A stretch of DNA of 64,000 nt, taken from contig OX392527.1 of NCBI GenBank assembly GCA_947623455.1, forward strand, positions 27,582,201 to 27,646,200, read 5' to 3'. This document shows positions 12,842 to 25,045 of this stretch, one piece after another; positions within the stretch are counted from its first letter, which is position 1, and each line of letters begins with the position of its first letter. Source of the stretch: Mimachlamys varia (taxonomy: Eukaryota; Mollusca; Bivalvia; Pectinida; Pectinidae). Under the pieces are notes generated by a model. The model did not search any database, was not told the origin of the DNA, and saw only the letters and a program-made list of their open reading frames with translations. The position numbers and the translations under genes were made by a program.

Positions 12842-13003
12842 TAAGGATTAACCTTTGATTTTGTTTAGTTTATTTTATTAGATCATAAATCCAATGGAGC
12901 ACGAGGTAAATTTAACGTAAACGCTTCGCGTTTACGCAATTTACCTCGTGCTCCATTGGATTTATGATCTAATAAACTAAACAAAATCAAAGGTTAATCC
13001 TTA
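12842..13003. repeat. Long near-perfect palindrome (~160 bp)
   Basis: The left arm begins 'taaggattaacctttgat' and runs to 'ctccattgg'-containing sequence at about 12910. The right arm is its reverse complement, ending 'aggttaatcctta' at 13003. The right arm lacks a 5-base piece of 'tttattttatta'. The centre 'cgtaaacgcttcgcgtttacg' is a second hairpin with a 3-base loop. It could be a MITE or the scar of a fold-back event. Confidence 0.85.
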
Positions 13004-13677
13004 AATATCTTACTTACATGTTATAATTTCATAGTTATCTGTGATAATGTACAGTTTTGCATGTTTTAGTTTTCTGTCTATTCATTATGTTAATTACCTT
13101 GTTTTTTGTTTGTTTTTTACAATGTTTGCCGCAGAAATAGCGCTAAAGCGCTAATGTTTTCTTTTGTTTACCTATATGCGACTATAGATAAAGTTTCTTA
13201 TATCTTGTTTCTTGTATCTTGTATCTTGGTATCGGTCCGTATCAACTCTATACGTGACTGTGCAAAGTAACGGTTACATTCATTTTAATTTACGCACAGC
13301 ACATCTACATCTGCATTGAGTTCATCACTAAAATGATGATTATTCAACAGCATGGACAGGCTAATAAATCTAAACCATCAAAAAAAACAATATGATAAGA
13401 AATGTTTAAACGGTTGAACAGTTAGGTACAAGCGTGGTGCTTGGGGTGCCGTTTTTTCTTTTTATTTCATTTAAATGATAACACTAAAACGATAAGGTAA
13501 TATCACAACCTCATTATAGTGATATCTCCTAGTTTGATTCGGTAATATCACTTAATCATTGTGTAATATCACCAATTCGAGATAGTGATATCACTAAATG
13601 AATAAGTGATATCAACACAACGTGTAGGTGATATCACCATAACAAACTCGTTTTCAACAGTTTATCAAACTGTCCGA

Positions 13678-13989
13678 CGACTCGCACTGAAAGCTCCCCC
13701 AGGTAAACTTCTCAGACGACTCGCACTGAAAGCTCCCCCAGGTAAACTTCTCATACGACTCGCACTGAAAGCTCCCCCAGGTAAACTTCTCAGACGACTC
13801 GCACTGAAAGCTCCCCAAGGTAAGCTTCTCAGACGACTCGCACTGAAAGCTCCCCCAGGTAAACTTCTCAGACGACTCGCACTGAAAGCTCCCCCAGGTA
13901 AACTTCTCAGACGACTCGCACTGAAAGCTCCCCCAGGTAAACTTCTCAGACGACTCGCACTGAAAGCTCCCCCAGGTAAACTTCTCAGA
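13678..13989. repeat. 39 bp minisatellite, eight units
   Basis: Exactly 312 bases, eight copies of a 39-base unit starting 'cgactcgcactgaaagctcc' and ending 'cttctcaga'. Units differ by single bases (for example 'ccccaaggtaagc' in unit 4 and 'catacga' at a unit join). Because 39 is a multiple of 3, reading frames stay open through it on both strands. No evidence that it is translated. Confidence 0.95.
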
Positions 13990-14649
13990 CCAACATAACA
14001 GCACCAAGATTGCATATTATGTTTCCCCACTAAACGTTTGGGTAGTGCTCAGCCTGTTTAATTTGCAAGGAGGTCATTTTCCGTGGCGATTATGACGATA
14101 TCACTATTTCTTTTATAATAATGAATTGTTAATTGATATCGCCAAATGATTAAGGTCCTTGTGATGTCACAAAATCGTTTTAGTGAGAGTCACCATTTTT
14201 CTGATATCAGAAATTCATTTTTTGATACCAGAAAATATTTTTTTTATATAAAAAATCGATTTCTGATATATATGAAAAATAACCTCTATCTTCTTAACTA
14301 ATATCAAGAATTCAATGGGTTTCTTTAAATCAGAAATTGTATTATTTGATATCAGAAAAATAGATATATGATTTTCTACACACATTTTGTGATATCAAAA
14401 AAATATATATTCATTTTTTGATATACATATTTCGAATTGATGAACATCATTAAATAATTGTTTGATATCTTAATTTTTTTGGATATCCTCGAGTTATGGA
14501 TATCGAGAAATACAGGGAGTTAGTGATATCCACTTGACGAATTTTGGATATCCTAAATTCAAAGCATTTAAAGATATCCACAATTCGAAAAATGGATATC
14601 CAAAAATGATTTATTGATATCCATAATTCGAGTTTGGGATATATATATA

Positions 14650-14833
14650 CAGTTTTGTATATGTAAAACGGCGCCCCATTATTTTTGGTGTGTGATAGGT
14701 CTACAACATTAAAATGTTATGCCGTCTTTGTGGAACAGATACATATGTAATTTTGTTAAAGTAACGAATCGAGCATCGCTATAAACAGGGACATACATAT
14801 ATGGGACGGCGTTTTACTATTTATCAACAAAAC
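14650..14833. repeat. Small inverted-repeat element inside the GATATC tract
   Basis: Starts 'cagttttgta..gtaaaacggcgcccc' and ends 'gacggcgttttactattt' plus 'aacaaaactg', an inverted pair. About 184 bp, non-coding. Related ends occur at 15061-15123 and from 15867. Confidence 0.6.
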
Positions 14834-15060
14834 TGGATATCCATAATTCGAATTTATTATATCATTAAACAATATTGGATATCTTAAATTAATTTTGGAC
14901 ATCCTTAATTAATTTTGGATAGCCAAAATTCGAATTATGGATATCTATAAATGATTTTTGGATATCCAAAAATCGAATTATGGATATCCAAAAATACATG
15001 GAATTTTTTATATCCTTAATTCGAATTTTGGATATCTATAATTCGAATTGTGGACATCTA

Positions 15061-15123
15061 GTTTTGTTAATAAATAGTAAAACGGTGCCACATATGCACC
15101 GTTTTACTATTTATTAACAAAAC
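15061..15123. repeat. Perfect palindrome, 28 bp arms
   Basis: 'gttttgttaataaatagtaa' then 'aacggtgc', a 7-base spacer 'cacatat', and the exact reverse complement. This is a fused pair of the ends of the element at 14650-14833. Confidence 0.9.
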
Positions 15124-15192
15124 TGAATATCCAAAATTCGAATTATGGATATCCATAATTCGATTTTTGGATATCCATAATTCGAATTTTAC

Positions 15193-15475
15193 ATATCAGG
15201 CCTTGTATCAACCCAAGATCCCAATATCGGCCCGAGGGCCGAAGGTCCAAGGTTCGATATTTGGTCGAGGGTTGATACAAGGTCTGATATGGAAATTATA
15301 TTATTTGCTTGTTTATCCATTTACGATTGGTGTAACGTCATGAACGTCATATGACGTCACGGCAATTTCGGAAGCGGGCTGATAAAGTGTATTCGGCCCG
15401 CTCAGCAAGCGGGCTGATACAATGTATTCGGCCCGCTTAGCGAAGAATTGCCCATATTGACCCGGTGAGCTGATA
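15193..15475. repeat. Inverted-repeat element with nested direct repeat
   Basis: Outer ends 'acatatcag' and 'ctgatatgt' are inverted. An inner foldback at 15193-15290 pairs 'atatcaggccttgtatca' with 'tgatacaaggtctgatat'. A ~35 bp unit 'agcgggctgata' to 'tattcggcccgct' is directly repeated at about 15373-15440. A TGACGTCA-like palindrome lies at about 15353. Confidence 0.55.
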
Positions 15476-15866
15476 TGTACTAAAAACATGCGTATTTATC
15501 AGGTATACAATTTTCCTGTATTTTATAGGAAGAATATAACAATTTTTTGATATCCTTAATTATTTTTGGATATCCAAAATTCGAATTATGGATATCCATA
15601 AATGATTTTTGGATATCCAAAAATTGAATTATGGATATCCAAAAATATATGGAAATTGTGATATCCATTATTCGAATTAAGGGTATCCATATTTTATTTC
15701 TGGATATCCATAATTCAATTTTTGGATATCAATAAATGATTTATTGATATCCAAAAATCGATTTTATGATATCCATTAATTCCAAGCATTTAAAGATATC
15801 CAAAATTCGAATTTTGGATATCCAAAAATGATTTATGGATATCCATAATTCGAATTTTGGATATCC

Positions 15867-15950
15867 AGTTTTGTTAATAAATAGTAAAACGGCACCCCAT
15901 ATACATACGTCCCTGCTATAAACAAGTGTATCGACATAAGCAAACAAATG
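15867..15950. repeat. Solo left end of the AAAACGG element
   Basis: 'ccagttttgttaataaat' followed by 'agtaaaacggcacccc' and 'acgtccctgctataaaca' repeats the end seen at 14650-14833 in inverted form. No partner end is nearby. Confidence 0.55.
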
Positions 15951-16054
15951 ACGGGCCTGCATTGCAATCGACCTCTTTTTTCAATCGGGAACCGTCGGTA
16001 CTTTCCGTAAACATTCCGACGAAATTTTGTTAAACAAAATGCTTATATCATCTC

Positions 16055-16125
16055 CACGAATCTGACAAAAACGGCAGCTGTGAAAAAGATGTGGACAACA
16101 CGCCGCAGTTTCGTATCTTACTTTT
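16055..16125 (-). repeat. Inverted copy of the cyclophilin gene 2 promoter-proximal repeat
   Basis: The reverse complement reads 'ctgcggcgtgttgtccac', then 'tttttcacagctgccgttt' and 'gtcagattcg'. It matches 25055-25110, about 170-220 bases before the ATG of cyclophilin gene 2, with few mismatches. Confidence 0.75.
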
Positions 16126-16352
16126 GCAAGCATTAATACTACCTATATAAAGCATTATCAATAGTTAAGGTGACATATTAAAGTAATTATAATTATATTA
16201 ACGCATAATTTTTAAATGTTTTGCATGATAAAGCACATATTACCTTATACTAAAAACGACTGGAATAATCCCGAGTTAAAAACATTTCCGAAAGACACTC
16301 GAGTGTTCCGAAAATCCATTTGGACTTAGATTATTTCCGTGAAGTTGCTGGC

Positions 16353-18157
16353 TTAAAGGGGTATCCCGCGAAAGCCTAAATGCCTGTTCTTGAATATACA
16401 TGGCGTCTGCACTACTAATTATACTTTCCTGTTATTCCAAACTTCAAAATGTCTATAATGACCACTTGCAAAATTGCATTCCTCGGGAAAGCCCAGATAA
16501 AAATAGCGGGGATGACGCAACGTGACAGGTGTGCCGCAAGTTTCCTGCTCAGTTTGACGGAAGGGGCCATACGGGAGGGGACGCGTAATGTATACGGCTG
16601 ATGAAACAGAGACAAAGTCCGTGTATAAACTTATTGAATCACAATCACATTGAAATTAGACATCAATTGCACACATACCGATTTTCAAATGAAGAATAAT
16701 TGTCTGCATATCGGCACCATATATCGATCGACACCAGGAATTATCTATATTATATTTACCTGACCGAGGCCGGTACACATGGGTACGGAATACGGCCATG
16801 GTACAAACCTTAATTTATGTAAAAGGTAATATTCACGAACCAACTTTTCAGATGATTTCATAAAATGTATGTAGCATGCATTGAAAAGTTCGAAAATAAA
16901 ATGACATGAAATGTTTGCGTTTTTTTTTTACAACTCAATGTCTTGAGGATTTTTTTCAGACTATATATATATACAAAGTACATTCATATTCATTTAAAAT
17001 CTATCCAACTTTCAGCGTCTTCACACGTTAACACGTATCACGGAATGCGAATATTTCAGTCCACACACTCATATAACGACACACTATAAGCATGACTACA
17101 TGTATATCAGATTTGGAACTGTTGAAACACTTATAACTACCCGTTTTGAATATGTTATGATAATTCCGCTTTCTTTTAACATCTTTTTTGTCGTCTTGTA
17201 AAGGGACGGTGACTTTAAAAAAAAAAAATGCAGGAATGGAATATACATATAAGTATATGTTGTATAACTTTGTTTTTTTTTTTTTAATTTTTTTCCAGTT
17301 ATGTATATATTTTCGTATCAAATTCAATATCGGGGTCGCAACCCAATGATATTTTTACCTTCACTAATTAATAGATTAAGTATGAATATCACTTTTTTTT
17401 ACGCGTGAAAACAAATTTTTGTATTCCTTTTGTCCAAATTGAAGCCGTATGTACCTCGGTCGCACGTCCCGTTTTACAACGTAATCAAACGACTTTTTCT
17501 GTTATGGTATATAAAGTACTTGAAAATGTCTTTCTATCCAGCAATATAATTAAATCATACTGTTTTACTGGAACATAAGATTTTATAAAGAGAATATTAT
17601 AAAACAAACTTTTAAGTTTAATATTACACACGCATTTTATGCAACAGAAGACTGAAACAGTTTCCCCTTGGGTAGCGTCAAAACCAAATCAAAGCTTTAT
17701 TTGTGCATGTTACCGTTATACAGAAGAAATATGTAACATACACACAATAGAGCAGGTAGTTTCTCCTTAAAATACTTCCCATCTTTCAATATGATTTCGT
17801 AACGCAGTCTTGCGTCATATTTTGACCATTCGGCAACTTTTCGCTTAGTAGTTAGGCCACGGAGTTAGATCTAAGTCCGTGGTTAGGCCTTATCGTAGTG
17901 TAACGGTAATAACAGATAGAGTGTTTACAATGGAAACGGCGCTCGCTGCGCATGCGTTGGTAGGTGGAAATCCCAATTCAGAACGTCTGGCTAGACGTTT
18001 TGGTATTCCACTAGTTATTTTGAAATTATTTATTTTATGAATACATGTCAGCGAAATCCGATCGTCGTAGTCCATAAGAATACCAACTCGATATGTGTAT
18101 GTAATATTTTGAAAAAAAATATGAAAAAAAGCTTACTTTCGCGGGATGCCCCTTTAA
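16353..18157. mobile_element. 1.8 kb non-coding element with TTAAAGGGG ends
   Basis: The left end 'ttaaaggggtatcccgcgaa' and the right end 'ttcgcgggatgcccctttaa' are inverted over about 20 bases with one mismatch. TTAA at both tips could be the target site. No transposase inside. The interior has a short hairpin, 'ggccacggagttagatct' pairing with '..ccgtggttaggcc' at about 17855-17888, and poly-T/A runs. Confidence 0.6.
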
Positions 18158-18513
18158 ATTATTCCAACGACAGCTGGTTTCGTTGGTTTAAAATATATCA
18201 TTCTTATTTGTGAAGATCACTATCGTTTATATGTTTGTTGCACGTATGTTTTCAGTCAGAATGAGACAAATGAAATGTAGAATTAAATCGTTTGATTAAG
18301 TTGTTTACATGTGTGGATCCAGAGGTCATTTCATTTGTCTCATTCTGACTGAAAACATACGTGCAACAAACATATAAACGATAGTGATCTTCACAAATAA
18401 GAATGATATATTTTAAACCAACGCATGCGTTGGTAGGTGGAAATCCCAATTCAGAATTCAGATTTAGAATTAAATCGTTTGATTAAGTTGTTTACATGTG
18501 TGGATCCAGAGGT
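17949..18513. repeat. Foldback rearrangement with exact 97 bp arms and duplicated loop
   Basis: 18181-18277 and 18327-18423 are exact reverse complements by eye. The 49-base loop between them (18278-18326) is repeated directly at 18465-18513. A second piece, 'cgcatgcgttggtaggtgg' onward (17949-17983), is repeated directly at 18422-18456. The junction 'accaacgcatgcgttggt' is an 18 bp palindrome at 18417-18434. The pattern fits template switching at a palindromic microhomology. Confidence 0.85.
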
Positions 18514-19480
18514 AATGTTAGTTTAAATATCAGATTGAATATTTCACAGCAGTTTTGCTGTACAATTTACAGATACTTGATGTCATAATCAATAATATTA
18601 TCTTGTTGGATGTAAGCAAATGTTTTTCTAACTGTTATGCCTATCAACTGTTTAAAGCAGTCTACCAGATATAACCTTAGCAAATTAAATAATAAAAATC
18701 GTTAAAAAAAACAAAAAATTGAAAATGAGGTACATGTACAATATCTTAAACTCATCTCATTATCCTTATTTATGATAAATGACAAACCCCAGGCCACTAT
18801 AGATAACAAACTTAAACTATAATACATTTTAAATTGGAAGTCAGGAAGATTATCTGATTTTAAGTCCATTTTAATATTGAATTTGATCACATAGGGGTAT
18901 ATATATATTTTTTTATTATGGTTATTGTAGATGTTTCCCTCAGCATTTGAAATACTCCAAGAGAAATGTTCAGTTGACCAGGATATTTTGATCATATTTA
19001 AGTCTGAAGAAGATAATGGCATAAATCTACCTTTCCATCTGTTGGCTTCACTAGGTACTCCGGTCCTTGGGTGCAAATGATGCAACGTTCAACCAAATTT
19101 TAAATTCTTTTCTACTGAAATAGCTAAATCAATCATCAAGTTATACCCAAATGTCCCCCCCCCCCCCCCCCCAAATGTAAAAGGATGACAAATGAATGAT
19201 AAACACTTATACATCAGGTATACCTTACATACATCATGTGTTCAAATGAATACTATCTGTACACCTCAGGCTTGTTTCCTATAGATGTATACACCTATAG
19301 TTGTAATATTCATCAGGTATACACCTCCTATATATCAGGTACACTGACCTTTCTATCCAATTTATGTCTATTGTAAAATGTATACAGTAACTAGTAAATC
19401 TTAAGTCATGTACAGCTTGTTTAAGATATGACAAGATAATACCTTGTATTTATCCTGTCTATCATTTTCTATATACCATG
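18514..19480. other. Intergenic, no gene seen
   Basis: AT-rich. The minus-strand frame at 18702-19085 has no recognisable domain or codon pattern and is not called. A run of 18 C lies at 19155-19172. Confidence 0.4.
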
Positions 19481-20130
19481 TACATGTATACAAACCTAAA
19501 CATATATTCTGTAAATAATGCTCTTTATACCATGCATACCAAACTATATACCCTGTATGACCATCCTCTATATACCCCTCTATGTCACCATCTATATACC
19601 ATGTATACCACTGTATACAATGTATACTCTACATAAACAGTATACCACCTTCCATATACCATTATATACCACCTATATAATTATACCCTGTATACCACCC
19701 CCTGTATACACTGAATAACAACTCTATATACACCATATCACTGTAATTATGCTATGTATATGCCACTATATATACCCTGTACACCACTATCATATACCAT
19801 GTATACCACCCGCTATCTATCCTGTATACCATTTGCTATATACACTGTGTATCACTCACTATATATTCAGTGTATACCACTTTTAATATCTCCTCTATAC
19901 CAATAGTAGTGCCCTCTACCACTCTATAAAGCATGTATAATGCTTTATATTCTGTTTATCTCTCTTTGTATACCAGTACATGTACTACATTTACAAGCTA
20001 TATTGTATATTACTATCTATATTCTACATACCACTTGTTCTCTCTAAATCTTAGGTATACCACTTTATATATACTCTCTACCTCTCAGTATTATATGTTT
20101 ATCATTCTCTTTATATTACTCCTTAAATAC
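19480..20130 (+). repeat. Degenerate TATACC low-complexity tract
   Basis: Imperfect repeats of 'tataccacc', 'ctatataccatgtatacc' and variants, with no fixed period. Frames rich in Tyr, Ile, Pro and Thr arise from it and are not coding. Confidence 0.75.
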
Positions 20131-20474
20131 TCAGGTAAATCCTGACATCTCAATAATATCAAAATAAATATGGTTTATTCAGTATTGTGGTCAGATGTTA
20201 AACATATATTTACTATCGGTGTATCACATACAGGTATTACATAAATAACATCTGTAATATTGCTGCCACAGACTTGTATAAGACATGACATATGAATCAT
20301 ATATACCATCAAAGACAGGTGACAATTGCAGACCATATTACAGCAGAAAAAGAAAACACATCCTATTGCATACAGGAAATACACAATTGTATATTATGAC
20401 AAGTATGTATACATTAACATTCTGTAATAGCTATTACACATGTAAGGGCCATGTATTTTACATATATACATACA

Positions 20475-20695
20475 ATTACAGACATGTATAACACATGTGC
20501 ATACTATAATAGACATGTATTACACATGTGCATACTATTACAGACATTTAGTATAAATGTGCATACTATAACAGACATGCATTACATATGCACATACTAT
20601 AACAAACATGTATTACACATGTACATACTATAACAGACAGGTACTACACATGTACATACTATAACAGACAGGTACTACACATGAATACTTATATA
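20475..20695 (+). repeat. 31 bp tandem repeat, about seven units
   Basis: Consensus 'acagacatgtattacacatg' followed by 'tgcatactata'. Later units change 'tgcat' to 'tacat' and 'gacatgtatt' to 'gacaggtact', so the array shows a gradient of variants. Confidence 0.85.
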
Positions 20696-20889
20696 TTACA
20701 AACAGGTAGAAGACAAGTATACACATACACTCCTACACATGACATGGAAGTATAATTGTGTCACCATTTTTTTTACAGCAGCCATTGTTATAAAGCTATT
20801 TGAATCTTCATAATTTCCAAGTTTAAGGTTTAGGCGCCACCCCTTCACAGGTATGAGAGAACTGCCTATTAGATAAATGTTAGTGTGTC

Positions 20890-23517
20890 TTAAAAACAAG
20901 AGGCCCAATGGGCCTGCATCGCTCACCTGGAATTAATCTCTGACTTGTAACCCTTAAAGTGCCAAAATAGCCCCTTAGGGGTCAGAGTCACCATTTAGGC
21001 AAAATCTGTTCCCCTTCCCCCAAGGATGTTTCTGACCAAATTTAGGCAAATCCATTCATAACTTTTGGACAAGAAGAGATTTAAAGGAATTACCTCTATT
21101 TTCCCTATTGGGCCATGCCCCTCTAGCCCCTTTGGGGTCAGAGTCCCCATTTATGCAAAATATGTTCCTCTTCCCCAAAGGATGTTTCTGACCAAATTTG
21201 GACAAAATCTATTCATAACTTTATGACAAGAAGGGATTTAAAAGAATTACCTCTATTTCCCCTAATTGGCCCCGTGCCTCTGGGCCCTTAGGAGTCAGAG
21301 TCACCATTTATGCAAAATCTGTTCCCCTTCCCCAAACGATGTTTCTGACCAAATTTGGACAAAATCTATTCATAACTTTATGACAAGAAGAGATTAAAAG
21401 GAATTACCTCTATTTCCCCTATGCGGCACCGCATCTCTGGCCCCTTAGGGGTCAGTGTCACCATTTATGCAAAATTTGTTCCCCTTCCCCCAACGATGTT
21501 TCTGACCAAATTTGGACAAAATCTATTCATAACTTTATGACAAGAAGAGATTTAAAGGAATTACCTCTATTTCCCCTATTGGGCCCCACCCCTCTGCCCC
21601 CTAGGTGTCAGAGTCACCATTTATGCAAAATCTATTCCTCTTCCCCCAACAATGTTTCTGACAAAATTTTGTCAAAATCCAATTATAACTTTTGGACAAG
21701 AAGAGATTTAAAGGAATTACCTCTATTTTCCCTATTGGGCCCCGCCCCTCTGGCCCCTTTGGGGTCCGAGTCACTATTTATGCAAAATCTGTTCCTCTTC
21801 ACCAAAGGATGTTTCTGACCATATTTGGTCAAAATCCAATCAGGACTTTTTGACAAGAAGAGATTTAAAGGAATAACCTCAATTTTCACTATTTGGCCCC
21901 ACCCCTCTGGCCCCATGGGTGTCAGTGTCACCATTTATGCAAAATCTGTTCCCCTTCCCCAAAGGATGTTTCTGACCAAATCTGGAAAAAATCTATTCAT
22001 AACTTTATGACAAGAAGAGATTTAAAGGAATTACCTCTATTTCCCTTATTGGGCCACCTCCCTCTGGCCCCTTAGGCGTCAGAGTCACCATTTATGCAAA
22101 ATCTGTTCCCCTTCCCCAAAGGATGTTTCTGACCAAATCTGGAAAAAATCTATTCATAACTTTATGACAAGAAGAGATTTAAAGGAATTACCTCTATTTC
22201 CCTTATTGGGCCACGCCCCTCTGGCCCCTTAGGGGTCAGAGTCACCATTTATGCAAAAGCTGTTCCCCTTCCCCAAAGGATGTTTCAGACCAAATCGGAA
22301 AAAATCTATTCATAACTTTATGACAAGAAGAGATTTAAAGGAATTACCTCTATTTCCCTTATTGGGCCCCGCCCCTCTGGCCCCTTAGGGGTCAGAGTCA
22401 CCATTTATGCAAAAGCTGTTCCCCTTCCCCAAAGGATGTTTCTGACCAAATTTGGCCAAAATCCAATCAGGACTTTTTGACAAGAAGAGATTTAAAGGAA
22501 TTACCTCTATTTCCCCTATTGGGCCCCGCCCCTCTGGGCCCTTAGGGGTCAGAGTCACCATTTATGCAAAATCTGTTCCCCTTCCCCCAACAATGTTTCT
22601 GACTAAATTTGGCCAAAATACAATCAGGACTTTTTGACAAGAAGAGATTTAAAGGAATTACCTCTATTTTCCCTATTGGGCCCCGCCCCTCTGGCCCTTT
22701 GGGGGTCAGAGTCACCATTTATGCAAAATCTGTTCCCCTTCCCTCAACGATGTTTCTGACTAAATTTGGACAAAATACAATCAGGACTTTTTGACAAGAA
22801 GAGATTTAAAGGAATTACCTCTATTTCCCCTATTGGGCCCCGCCCCTCTGGGCCCTTAGGGGTCCGAGTCACCATTTATGCAAAATCTGTTCCCCTTCCC
22901 CCAACAATGTTTCTGACCAAATTTGGCCAAAATCCAATCAGGACTTTTTGACAAGAAGAGATTTAAAGGAATTACCTCTATTTTCCCTATTGGGCCCCGC
23001 CCCTCTGGCCCCTTTGGGGTCAGAGTCACCATTTATGTAAAATCTGTTCCCCTTCCCCAAAAGATGTTTCTGACTATATTTGATCAAAATCCAATCAAAA
23101 CTTTTTGACAAGAAGAGATTTAAAGAATTACCTCTATTTTCCCTATTGGGCCCTGCCCCTCTGGCCCCTTTCGGGCCAGAGTCACCATTTATGCAAAATC
23201 TGTTCCCCTTCCTCAAAGGATGTTTCTGACTGAATTTGATCAAAATCCAATCAGGACTTTTTGACAAGAAGAGATTTAAAGAATTACCTCTATTTTCCCT
23301 ATTGGGCCCCGCCCCTCTGGCCCTTTGGGGGTCAGAGTCACCATTTATGCACAATCTGTTCCCCTTTGCCCAAGGATGTTTCTGACCAAATTTGGTTAAA
23401 ATCCAATAAGGACTTTTTGACTAGTAGCGATTTGAAGAAAATGTTGACAGACGACGGACGGACGACGGACGCTGCGCCATGGCATAAGCTCACCGGACCT
23501 TCGGTCCAGGTGAGCTA
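20890..23517 (+). repeat. Hairpin-ended element with ~16 tandem 157 bp units (family A)
   Basis: The left end 'aacaagaggcccaatgggcc' contains the hairpin aggccca/tgggcct. The right end 'gctcaccggaccttcggtcc' plus 'aggtgagc' is a perfect hairpin. Between them about 16 units of 157 bp (spacing 157 at 22452, 22609, 22766 and 22923) carry 'ggggtcagagtcaccattta', 'gatgtttctgaccaaa', 'gacaagaagagattta' and 'ctattgggccccgcccct'. Short open frames of 61 residues recur once per unit and are by-products. Non-autonomous: no protein domain. Confidence 0.9.
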
Positions 23518-25030
23518 AAAAACTATTTTTATGTTGGTGAAAAAAAAAAATGTCCAGAGATACCATATATTACACACATGTATCACTTTTGATTGACAGC
23601 TAGTGCTTAAGGCAAGTAATTCTATATGATTGGGTATCACTAAATATTAATTATCCATACTACATTATCAACAGAAAATGTTACAATATAAGTCTTATTT
23701 CAATAAGATCACGCCCAGTGAATTTATTTCTCAGGCAATGAACTTTTCCTAATAGTGTTTTAGCCCGAATTACTGTTAACTAATAATCAATGTTAATTGC
23801 AAAAGTAACATGGATTATGTTAAGCAAACAGGTATAATTCATAGTATTACAGACTTTATAATATTACCAAAAGTGTGTTTCAAACAAGTAATATGCTTGG
23901 GATGCTGGTTCATGATGTGAAAAAACCTGAAGAGTTCCAGTTACATGTAGCCTCAATGTTATTTTCAATCACTATTGTTTTTGTTACAACCTGAAATGTA
24001 CATGTAGGTACATGTATATAGACTTCTATGTAGAATAATGTGTCATTTATCTGATCAGAAAAATATATGATTTACCATGATTCATATATTTAAAAAAAAA
24101 ACTTTTAATACATGATGCGTCAATTATATCTTGCATAAATAATTGTGTCTACAACTCTACTAAGTTGTATAAATCAGTTGATCAGTAAGTTCAAGATATG
24201 AAAGAATATGATATAGAAAAATATATATATAGCATCTCTGTACAATAAATGTGATCCATAGCTTTATGGCTGATGTAACATTAAATATAAGTTGTATGTG
24301 ATAGTTAATATGCAGTGATAGCTGATAATAAAACTACGGGTAGTATGAAATAAAGCAAAAAATGTGTATAACCTGTCTGTGACAGGAATTTTAAGTTAAT
24401 AACCAGTCTGATTCAATTGATAAATAATCCTTGCATGGCTGTAAGTTTGATAGTAATAAAAGTAATAAAAGTTTGTACTAGTAACAATTTTAAGTAAATT
24501 GGTTGTAATTTGTTTGTTGTCTAAAGCTACAATTTAAAAAACATAATAACCTATCTTTTATAATAAATACAGATGTATGACAAGAACATTGCAATGTTCA
24601 TTTCTGAAACTTGTGCATTACAAATTGAATACAAATATATCTCTGCAACATCTATGTTACATTAACTGTTATATTGAATTTTTGCGAATTACTCACCTGC
24701 AGTAATAAACATCTAAACGACCTAAATGTGCAGTTACAGGTAATTTTACAAGCCCTGGTGTAGACCTGTGTTGTGTTCTGGCAACCCACTATCATTTTTG
24801 TATGTGAAATAATGGAAGGAAATCGCGGAAAACAAACTATAGACAGCAAAGATACGAACATTTTGATAAATGAATGAAGAGTATGTTGTACATACATTAA
24901 TCAGTTGCCTTCCATTGTGAAGTATATAAGAATAACCCTTTTCTCCGCCACTTACACTCGTTATAAAAATCCAGCCAGTCGTACATTTGGTAGCATTGAA
25001 CTTTCACTTTCAGTTTCATTTAGACTACTT
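23518..25030. other. Upstream region of cyclophilin gene 2, no gene seen
   Basis: AT-rich, no exon recognised. 'gtatataag' at about 24921 resembles a TATA box, but it is about 350 bases from the ATG, so its role would need a long 5' UTR. Confidence 0.4.
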
Positions 25031-25045
25031 ATCCGGTAAAAAAAA

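Larger units (their letters stand above)
13500..15870. repeat. GATATC-rich palindromic satellite-like region
   Basis: GATATC recurs dozens of times at about 15-30 base spacing. It appears first as 'gtgatatcac' (13500-13650), then as 'tgatatcagaaa' (14090-14400), then as 'ggatatcc' alternating with 'aattcgaatt' (14460-15870). Both motifs are palindromes, so the tract reads alike on both strands. Open frames rich in Asp-Ile here come from the repeat. Several foldback elements are nested in it. Confidence 0.8.

Noticed and set aside
13606..14030. Repeat proteins of 117-130 residues on both strands
   Set aside because: They result from a 39 bp minisatellite whose length is divisible by 3. All frames stay open and no domain or flanking coding sequence exists.
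13500..15870. Coding frames rich in Asp-Ile on the minus strand (15480-15962)
   Set aside because: They are translations of GGATATCC repeats; both strands read alike because the motif is palindromic.
18702..19085. 127-residue minus-strand frame
   Set aside because: AT-rich, no recognisable domain, no splice-site context and no similarity to known families that I could recognise.
21537..23518. Recurring ~61-138 residue frames in the 157 bp array
   Set aside because: They recur once per repeat unit on both strands and show no protein domain.
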